DNA from: Diospyros lotus
Taxonomy: Eukaryota > Streptophyta > Magnoliopsida > Ericales > Ebenaceae
Assembly (NCBI RefSeq): GCF_014633365.1
Contig: NC_068344.1
Coordinates: 9,067,669 to 9,131,668, forward strand
Length of the DNA: 64,000 bases
Direction of reading: 5' to 3'
Shown here one piece after another: positions 56,701 through 64,000 of the stretch. The notes under the pieces were generated by a model that was not told the origin of the DNA, ran no database searches, and saw nothing but the letters and a program-made list of their open reading frames with translations. Position 1 is the stretch's first letter, and each line of letters starts with the position of its first letter. A program made the position numbers and the translations under genes.

Positions 56701-57734
56701 TTGATAATCTCTTCTTTCTCTTGACTCTCTAGTTGACTTCCCACGCATACTTGCCGGCCTTCATTATCAGGGTTTAGAGGGATTGCTTCAAGCGTCTCTA
56801 CCGACTGAGGCTTGTTGGCCTTAAGCGTTTGCTCGCCAATCAACAAGGTCTCTTTGGTCAACGCTTTTCCTTTTTCCTTAGCACCCCGCGTGAAGCTCAC
56901 ATAACATACCCTGGCTTGTTTCTGATTACCTCTTACTTGCTCGACCCCCTGAGGAGTAGGGAATTTCATCAGCAAATACCCTGGAGAAATGGCGGCTCTC
57001 ACAATGTTAATGAGTGAGTGTCCCAATATCACATTGTAGGCTGAGGAGAAAGTCCTGACCACCATAAAATTCACTTGTTGGGTGATCACTTGAGGGTGGT
57101 CTCCGAGTGTAACAGGCAACTGAATCGATCCGACCACCGGCACTGCCTCTCCCATGAAGCTGTACAGGGGGGAAGCGACTGTTTTTAATCGATCATGGGC
57201 GACGTGCATCTTCTCAAAGCAATTCCAATACAAGAGGTTCATGAAGCTTCCACTATCTACCAGTATTCTTTCAATCGGGTGCTTGGCGATGATAGCAGAG
57301 ATAACCAAAGGGTCATCGTGGGGGAGCGACATACTTCCTTGGTCTTCAGGTGAAAAAATAAGGGGGTCCTCGTCTTCTTGGATCTTCTCCACCGAATTAA
57401 CATGCAACGCCTGGTGCGCATATGCCTTTCTGGAGAAGGAGGAGTCTCCCGCCAAGTTTTCTCCTCCCGAAATTACATGTATCCTCTCCATAACGGGTTC
57501 ATTTCCATCTTCTTCTACACCAGGTCTCTCTTCCTCCTTCCTCGGGTTGTTTCTTTCTCCTTCTCTTTGTCGGGGTGGCTGGTTTTCTCTTCTATTTGGG
57601 GCGTCATCCCTCGGACGTGTGGATCTTCCTTGATTGTTTCTTCTGGATTCTTCCCTCCTGCCTTGCTGGTTCTTTGGTTTATCCAGTATGAATCGATCTA
57701 ACTTCCCTTCTCTGATTTGCTGCTCAATTTGATT
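53750..57734 (-). pseudogene. Tat element 2 pol: protease, RT, RNase H, archaeal-type RNase H, integrase
   Basis: Reading 57734 down to 53750. Protease with LVDSGS (57251-57265). RT from MDKLLEAGFIREV to YQVMPFGLKNAG, and YVDDM (56122-56136). First RNase H remnant with LLTRPEVGEKLCLYL and DSPVYYVSK. Second RNase H with MLFVDGASN, NTAEYEALLAG, AHSDSQLVVQQF and NQHADALSKLAS (55368-54886). Integrase zinc finger with KMQTCDKCQKHS, core with DYFTKWVEAEP, TDHGTQFDS (catalytic Asp kept) and YPQANGQAE, ending near 53750. Broken by TAA (56534), TAG near 56190, a frameshift near 56150 and frameshifts at about 54570-54720. A decayed but nearly full-length pol. Confidence 0.92.
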
Positions 57735-58566
57735 TCATAGTTCTCGGCACTGTTCTATGGTATGTCCCGGGGACTCGTGAAATTTGCAAAAGGAGTCCAT
57801 GTTCCTACCCATTGGCTGGTTGATGTGCGGCAAAAAATTGATAAGTCCAGTATGTGCAATGGAGGAAATGACGGCGGCCCTTGGCTCAGTAAGGGGTGTG
57901 AAGCTCCAGAATGGAATCTTCAGGGGTTCTTCTTTTCTCTGTATCTTCACTGATCTGTCTGACCCAACGTCGCTCAACCTTCCTCTTCTTTTACCTTCCC
58001 ATGCTTCCAAAATTTCCATTTGGACAATAAATTGTTCAGCTCGGGCAAACAATTCAGTCATTGAGCTCGGTTCTATTTTGGCTAGGGATCTTCTGAGCGG
58101 GGCGTAGGTAGTGCCATTAAGCAAGGCGGATGCGGCCAGGCCTACTGGGAGGTCTCTTACTTCTTGTGTTGCAGCCCTAAACCTCTCAATGTATTGTTTC
58201 AGTGACTCGTTTAGCTTCTGTTGCAAGCTCATCACGTACATGGCACTCTTTTTCTTCGGGACGTAAGTAGAGAATGCCTCCAAAAATTCTTTCTTCAACT
58301 GTTCAAATGATTGAATATACCCGGCAGGTAACTCAGTGAACCACTGTTGAGCCTGTCCTTCCAGTGAGAGAGGGAAAGCCTTGCATCTGGTGACCTCGTT
58401 CCACCCATGTAGTACAGCCATCGCGACGAAGTGTTGCAGATGCCTCTCGGGGTCTTCATTCCTCGAATACACTGGAAGCTGTGGTAGCTTGAACCCTGAT
58501 TGTATTGGTTGTCTTTGAAGCTCTTCAAATAATGGAAATCCTTTCACGAGCGCTTCCATTGGCGTC

Positions 58567-60428
58567 TGATGTTCTACCCTTGTGTTTAGTTTTGATGATG
58601 AAAAACAATACCTTGTTTTATCCCTAAGTCATGAGTCAAGTCTATGGTTTTCAACAAAAATCAATTTCAAATGCTTTATTAAAATGAAAACCAAAAAGAT
58701 TTATCATTTTCTATATTAGTTGGAGATTTGCAAAGTCAAGTATTTAGTCTTAAAAGAATCTCCTAAAATGATTTTCAAATTAGCTTTGAAGTCGTTGGTC
58801 AACATAGAGCTAAAATTGTTCTAAGGAAAAAGACCATCTTTAACATATATGTGTTTGATGAAAATCCAATCTTAAGTATGAAAAATCATTTATGTTAATC
58901 TCATACTTCAAAATAAGCTTTCATATTTTGACACGTGCATAAAAGGTTTTGGCTTGAAACTTAATCGTATGAAAAATCCTTTAGTTCATGCATCATATCT
59001 TGAAACTCATTTTGATAACGTTTCAATATTTTTTCTAAGTCTAGAAGACTAGCACCTTATAAGGAGACATATATGAAAATGTTTACTTTTCAGAAAACTA
59101 ACTCCCGGTAATTCAATAGCTAACATTCATTAGTGATAAAATGATTTTTAACGAATTTTTTAAGAAATAGAAAGTGTATATCTTGGAGGTGGTAAAATCG
59201 CAAAATCCTAAGTTCCTACTAAAATCCAAATTCTACTTTTTTATTCTTAAGGATTTTGATTTTTTAGATATTTTTATTGAATCCAAATGGGGGGTACTTT
59301 CTTATTTACATTTATGTATTAAAGTAAATGGAAGATAAAATATAAATTAAACAAAATATAAATATGTTGTAATGTTTTCAAAATTTTTTCTGTTGAAAAT
59401 CTTCATCATCTGTCGACTGTGTGCTTCAATCTGTCGACTATGCATAAGGATAGTCGACTATACTTGTTCAGTCTGTCGACTATATCTTGCATCTGTCGAC
59501 TATTTTTGCATCTGTTGACTATTGTGATAGGATAGTCGACTATGCTATTTCATCTGTCGACTATGTTTGTTCATGAATTTCAAAATTTTCTTTGTAATTT
59601 TTGATCTGTTTACTATGTAAAAGGATCTGTCGACTATGGGATTTTTGTATTAAAAGATAGTCGACTATCACTTTCTGTCTGTCGACTATGCTTAGCTTTA
59701 TTTGATAAAATAGTCGACTAACCTATTTTCTCTGTCGACTATGTGTTTCGCAGAAAGCTTCCAACGGCTATTTTTTCAAATCCCAACGGCTCCAAACGAC
59801 TATATTTCTCTTCAAATTTGTGGGACACTTATATATACATGTCATGGATGATCAAGAGAAGGTTAATGGACGGAAACGAGATGATCTAAATATTACAAAT
59901 CATTTTATTCGTGCTTACAGTGTTCTCTGTGCTTTTATTGTTATATTTTTCTATGCAAGGCTTTATTCTATCATTGTAAATCTATTCTTAAGCCTAGTTT
60001 TCATTGTGAGAGAACTTGTAACTAAGAGTGTTAACTCTTAGCTTCTCTCTTTCATTTATATCGTTGTTATTTTCCTAGCTTGTGTAGCTAGAGGGCCCAT
60101 TTGAGTGAGTAGTTGTAATTCCTAGTCTCGAACTAGAGGACCTACTTGGGTTGAGTAGGGGGTTGATAGTGGATGGTTTGAAAATTCTTAGTGAGGAGCT
60201 AAGGTAGTGGATTAGGCTTGGGTTAAGCCGAACCACTATAAATCTTTGTGTTCTCTCTTACTTATGTTTCTTTTTATTTGTTTATCACTGGTAGCATTTC
60301 ATTATCCTCACGTGCATTGAGTTTTTTATTTTCAATCAAAATGATTTCAAAGTTTTATCAATTAAGTTTTTAAAATAACCAATTCAGCCACCCTCTTGGT
60401 GTGTTCCATAGAACCTACTGTTCTAACA
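58567..60428 (+). mobile_element. Solo LTR in Tat gag, Ty1/copia (SIRE-like) type, 1862 bp
   Basis: Runs from TGATGTTCTACCC to ACTGTTCTAACA, flanked by GCGTC (58562-58566) and GCGTT (60429-60433), four of five equal. The gag frame reads on across it when it and one flank copy are skipped. The end AACCAATTCAGCCACCCTCT (60375-60394) is typical of long copia LTRs of the SIRE/Maximus group; lineage inferred. No coding domains. Confidence 0.8.
59410..59745. repeat. Array of GTCGACTA motifs around the palindrome ATAGTCGACTAT
   Basis: Twelve exact GTCGACT copies plus degenerate ones (TGTTGACTAT, TGTTTACTAT) in about 330 bp, in two forms: TCTGTCGACTATG and GATAGTCGACTAT. The second is a 12-bp perfect palindrome. 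Spacing varies from about 20 to 73 bp. Confidence 0.9.
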
Positions 60429-61312
60429 GCGTTGCCCCAATTTGCTTTTGTTCTAATACCTCTTCTATAAGGCGCTTGATGTCAAACGCCTTGAGTATTT
60501 CCTTCTCTACTTCATTTCTATCAGGGGACGAAACACAAAGAGCCCTTGAGTGGGTGCTTTCTGTCATTTCTTCATACATGGGAGCTTTTCCTGGCCTCCT
60601 ATCATGGACTCTCCTTGGATTCTCTGTCGACGGAACTTGATCATTACACCTGGGGGTCCCGATTCTTATCCCTTGGTGAGGTGCCCTCGGAGGGTTGTCT
60701 GAGGATCTCCAATATCCTTCTACACCTGTTTGTCCTGCTTGGGGAATGTGAATGTTTGGCATCAATTCATGTAACAGGACAGTGATCCCCTGCAATTTTC
60801 TCATACTCTCTTCATTACTCGTCCTAAGCTCATTGTTCTAGTTCTTCAGCTCTTCAAAGTTCTTCTGTAGTTGTTCATAATCCGATCATAGGACCGTGGG
60901 TGGTGCTGCCCTTGAAGGCTCTGGAGGTACTAAGGTCACCACAGGGTTTCTCCTCAGAATTGAGGATTGTCCCAGGGAGTGTTGCCTTGATTTTCCTGCA
61001 TCACAGGTGGGGTTCGTCTCCCTTGCCTCCACACCTGCCCCCCTAACCCGACAACATGCACCTCCCCTTGTTCCGAATGCTCCATAACACCTAATCCAAT
61101 AGTCTGGCGACCTTCCAGTGTTGCTGGAATATTACCCAAGCGTGTCTCATTGTCTAAGTGATCTTCCAAAAGTCCCCGTATCGCGGGAAGCACATAGCTA
61201 GGGTCTCCTGTTTGAGAGCGAGTGTTCCTTCGGGTTGCATTAGGCAGATTTGCTAAACCAGTTGACTTTGTTCCTCTCGGCATCTTGGAAATGCTTAAGC
61301 TTTTTGTTTCAC

Positions 61313-61330
61313 TTCCCACAGACGACGCCA
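61313..61330 (-). promoter_or_regulatory. Primer binding site of Tat element 2
   Basis: On the - strand TGGCGTCGTCTGTGGGAA, three bases (ATT) after the end of the 5' LTR. It begins with TGG, the complement of the tRNA CCA end, and is of the TGGCGYCGTCTGTGGG type common in Tat-group elements. The tRNA was not determined. Confidence 0.75.
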
Positions 61331-61333
61331 AAT

Positions 61334-62118
61334 TGTTGTTTCCAAAATACAACAATTAAAAACTTTCATGAGTGGAGCGTGCGTAAATGCTGTTAACCCC
61401 AAGATCAGAACAAAGAACGATTCTACAGCCAACTTCCGAAGGAACCTTCCGAGATGAACTTCCGAAGCTCAATAAATGATGTCTTCCGAAGATCAGGGTG
61501 GTCCTTCCGAAGTATATATATGACAAGCTTCCGAAGGAATTGCGGAGGGCTTTCGAAGGTATTCTGATGGGCTACCGAAGGCTTCCAAAGGTCTTCCGAA
61601 AAGATTGCTGCCAAAAGATGGTTGCTGAGGTGATCTACCGAAGGTAGTTTGTAGTAGCTTCTGAAGTTTCTGTAAGAGAATGGTTAGAAGGCTTGTGGGA
61701 CTTTTCCCACGAAGACCCTCCGAAGCTTAAGTCAGTACGGAAGGAGCACTTACGTAAGGAACAAAGAGAAAACTAAGATCTTCAGAAGGTAAGTAATGAG
61801 AGAAAATACCCGTGTTCCAGAAAAAAAAAAGATCCTTTTGGATTAATAAGCTTGGCCTTATATAGAGATCAACAATCGACCGTACATGATAGTTCGGAAG
61901 ATATCTTCCGAAGGCATCTTCCGAACTTCTCAAGACTGTTTCTTTGCGAACCTAGGAGATCGCCTTCCGAAGATATGCCGCTACGCTTTCCGAAGCTACG
62001 CCGCCGACATCTTCCGAACCTCATTCCATTCTTCCGAAGACCGTTTCCATATGTAGCTTCCGAAGCTTAAGCTGATTTGCTTCATGTGTCATTCCCTTTC
62101 GATTATTGGGGCACCACA
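61334..62118 (-). repeat. 5' LTR of Tat element 2
   Basis: 785 bp, pairs with 48245-49028. TATA box for - strand transcription TATATAAGG (complement 61856-61864). Contains a richer set of exact CTTCCGAAG motifs than the 3' LTR. Confidence 0.95.
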
Positions 62119-63850
62119 GGAATCAAACCACTCACAAACTAAGCATTTTCATAAAACTAAATCTAGTTGGGAAGTACCACTTACCTTCTCAATCTTATCA
62201 GACTATCTTGATATTTGCGCATTGCATTGAAATACGTGCATCATCTCGATTAGCGTGCCAACCTCAAAATTCACACAAGTCACTTCAATTTAAATCTCAA
62301 AGTACCATAATCATCATATTTATTTAAATAAGCATTAAAACCTATTTTTCCATAATTTCTTGTATTTTCTTTATTTTTCTCTCTATTTCTTTTTATTTTT
62401 TCCTCAATAAATCCAACCTAAATAATTCTCAATTATTTTCTCAAATATTTTACTATAAAAATTCATAAAATAATATTCCTAAATTTTTGAAATTTTCTAA
62501 GAAATTTTTCTCACCTTGACTTAGCCTTTCAGGCTTTCTCGATATGGGTGTCATGACCTCAAAACGCTTGTCCGATCAATTTTCTAGCACCAGACATGCT
62601 CCTCAAGCCCCAAATTAATTCCTACAATGTTTAGAGATTTTTCCGGAGACTTTTCCTATTTTTTCATAATTTTTCTTTCTTTTTCTTCTTTTTCCTTTTC
62701 TTTTTCTTTTCTTTTTCTTTTTTTCTTCTTTTCTTCTCCACCTTCTTCCTTCTCCTTCCTACGCACCAGCTACCTACGCATGCCCACCCGCGTGCTCCTT
62801 GCCACCGTCCGGCCTCTGTCGACCAGTCTCGCCATCACTAGAAGCTCCCCGACCCCCGGTCGCTGACCGCCTGCTCACGAACCACCGCGGCCGACCCCTG
62901 ATTCGCAGCCAGCAGCTGTGAGCTTGCGACCATGGCTGCCGCATCTGTGTGGCTAACTCTGGCCACCTTCGGCCACTATCACTGTTGTCTCTAGCCGCAT
63001 CTACTTTTCTAGCTTCATCGCTAACCATCCTCGATCTACTCAGCTTCCATCGTAGCCAGCCATGATCACTGGCTGCTCCCTCTGTGTCTGCCATGGTCGA
63101 TCGGCCATCTCCCTCTCTCTCACTCGATCTGATCTCTCATTCTCTCTCTACTTCCCGATCCCTTGACCATGCTCGTCCAAGCTATCAGCCTCAACTCTCT
63201 CTCAGCCTCAAATTTCATATCCAAATTCTGAAGAAAGAATCCTAGGAAGCCTAATGCGCATATATGTATATATATTCAAACAAATTGCACATTTACTTTA
63301 CCAATTCTCCTTAATTGCATTTAGGGGTTTTGATAATTGCACTAGAAATTTGGATAATAGCTCTTGAACCCTCCAAGGCCTCAAAATAATTACCCTCAAA
63401 CCACACAATATCTCAATTTATCCAAATTAATAATAGACATTTACTCAATAAAGACCGATTTCGTCCTTGCGCCCTTACAGGACCCTTGTTTCATCCCGAA
63501 ACTACTACAGGGTCGATCGTTATGAAAAATCAGAACCCCATCAGGGTTCCGTTGACTTCCCGAAAGTCCTCTACAACCATTCAATTTTCAATCAAAATCG
63601 AAGCTGTATTTTAGCTGTACCGAAGACCGTCTCAATTCCGATTTCTTTTAACACCATAAATTCTACTTCGGGACGCTCATTGAAACCATATCATTTTCTT
63701 TAAACAATTACACTCCAGGGCATTCCCTTCATTCGATTCGACACTTATAATTGTAAGAAATTACACTTAAGTCCTTAATCTTTTGATAATTTTATCTATG
63801 ACCCATATTAAAATTACTCTTGAGCCCTTTAAAAAATTTGGGATATTACA

Positions 63851-64000
63851 CAGCCATGCCAAATTTTTGAACAATTTTAAACATATAGTCATACTAGTGT
63901 ATTTTCAAGCTGTTTTTACTTCTATTTCTCTCAACTATCATTCCCCAAAAAAAATTAGCAAGTCCTAAGTCTTTTATGTCAAAATTAGTATTTAACAGGG
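63851..64000 (-). pseudogene. Copia RT remnant, right side of solo LTR C
   Basis: On the - strand, broken frames read DIKDLGLANFFWGMIVERN and FKIVQKFGMA, matching the copia block FDMKDLG.A...LGM.I.R ... Y..KVL.RFGM. Its sequel is at 47444. Cut by the window end. Confidence 0.75.

Larger units (their letters stand above)
57735..61283 (-). pseudogene. Tat element 2 gag, split by a solo LTR
   Basis: Starts at 61283 (MPRGTKSTGLANLPN), runs to the insertion at 60433 with stops at 60956 and near 60838, and resumes at 58561 in the same frame. Core gag domain 58559-57735: FKLPQLPVYSRNEDPERHL, FPLSLEGQAQQWFTELPAG and SLQQKLNESLKQYIERF. A Cys-His box CKFHESPGHTIEQC lies at about 57780-57745. TGA at 57737-57735 then interrupts the link to protease, which continues in frame. 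Family: retrotransposon gag of Ty3/gypsy. Confidence 0.9.
48245..62118 (-). mobile_element. Complete Ty3/gypsy Tat-lineage retrotransposon, 13.9 kb (element 2)
   Basis: LTRs 48245-49028 (784 bp) and 61334-62118 (785 bp), both TG...CA, within a perfect 5-bp duplication GGAAT (48240-48244 and 62119-62123). Reading on the - strand: 5' LTR, primer site, gag, protease, reverse transcriptase, first RNase H remnant, second (archaeal-type) RNase H, integrase, tandem-repeat region, antisense gene, polypurine tract, 3' LTR. Two RNase H regions and an antisense gene mark the Tat group. The LTRs differ by several percent, mostly C/T and G/A changes. Gag is split by a solo LTR at 58567-60428. Confidence 0.95.
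47445..63850 (-). mobile_element. Solo LTR C (about 2.5 kb without inserts), same family as solo LTR A
   Basis: Starts TGTAACGCTCCG at 47445 and ends TTTGGGATATTACA at 63850, with flanking CAGC on both sides (47441-47444 and 63851-63854). Split by the complete Tat element; 2527 bp remain without it. Homology to LTR A: GAATATTCTAGGGGCAAAGC (about 47880) versus GAATATTCTAGGGACATATG, a shared ATTTATTTAAATAAGCATTA zone, and a CTATTTTT...TTTCTCTCTATTT pyrimidine zone (62340-62400 versus 11170-11230). The 106-aa frame at 62774-63094 is a GC-rich part of the LTR. Confidence 0.8.
46197..64000 (-). mobile_element. Ty1/copia element, host of the nested cluster, running off the window
   Basis: On the - strand, pol sequence enters at the window end (64000-63851), is interrupted by solo LTR C with its nested inserts (47445-63850), resumes at 47444 and ends at a short 3' LTR (46580-46197). 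The two pol pieces join at a 4-bp duplication CAGC. The 5' part lies to the right of the window. Confidence 0.85.

Noticed and set aside
59410..59745. CRISPR-like array of GTCGACTAT repeats
   Set aside because: Repeats are too short and spacing is irregular, with no leader or cas genes; this is a plant LTR.
62774..63094. GC-rich 106-aa frame on the - strand as a gene
   Set aside because: It lies wholly within solo LTR C, is Arg/Gly-rich without a domain, and the homologous LTR A has no such frame.

Overview
This window is nuclear DNA of a flowering plant. It is about 37% GC by eye, its genes carry GT-AG introns, and it is packed with plant-type transposable elements: Ty3/gypsy Tat-lineage, Ty1/copia, TRIM, Mutator-like, CACTA-like, hAT MITE and several solo LTRs. 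I cannot name the species. Only two convincing host genes are visible: a pair of small secreted defensin-like cysteine-rich peptides (13971-14359 and 34204-34578, both +) with the same two-exon structure and the same cysteine order. They are paralogues about 20 kb apart.

Layout. 1-5660: 3' part of a Ty3/gypsy Tat-lineage element (RNase H and integrase on +, then a tandem repeat, an antisense spliced coiled-coil gene on -, a polypurine tract and the 3' LTR). 7390-12460: a solo LTR on - (TSD ATCTT) split by a second solo LTR on + (7710-10540, TSD CCTCG). 12602-13200: a copia-like LTR fragment. 13971-14359: defensin-like gene 1. 14446-17998: a decayed Ty1/copia element with a CACTA-like element (14799-16095, TSD GTA) inserted just after its gag start. 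18239-25800: a structurally complete 7.56-kb Mutator-like element with terminal inverted repeats and a perfect 9-bp target duplication. It encodes a transposase with a C-terminal OTU protease-like domain (+) and a convergent plant mobile domain (PMD) gene (-). 26-34 kb: copia debris, an orphan promoter-like block, two MITEs. 34204-34578: defensin-like gene 2. 36-39.5 kb: a Tat-type LTR fragment split by a TRIM, itself split by another insertion. 40582-42668: a small non-autonomous Tat-like element with two 468-bp LTRs. 44890-45535: an intact TRIM (TSD TCTTA). 45668-46190: a decayed second MULE. 46197-64000: a four-level nest, in which a Ty1/copia element (-) is split by a solo LTR, split by a complete 13.9-kb Tat element (-, TSD GGAAT), split in gag by another solo LTR.

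The two MULE genes are presumably co-mobilised. The Tat elements pair a sense gag-pol with an antisense spliced gene next to the 3' LTR, and in the best copy this gene has its own TATA box. All retroelement coding regions carry nonsense codons or frameshifts. The two MULE genes are nearly open, with one in-frame stop each and minor splice-junction doubts.

Most notable: the MULE with OTU and PMD genes and three hairpin arrays; the repeated antisense gene of the Tat elements; and the fact that several unrelated elements carry dense arrays of short CG-centred palindromes (CTTCCGAAG, ATAGTCGACTAT, TTGCCGCAAG, CCGAA...TTCGG).
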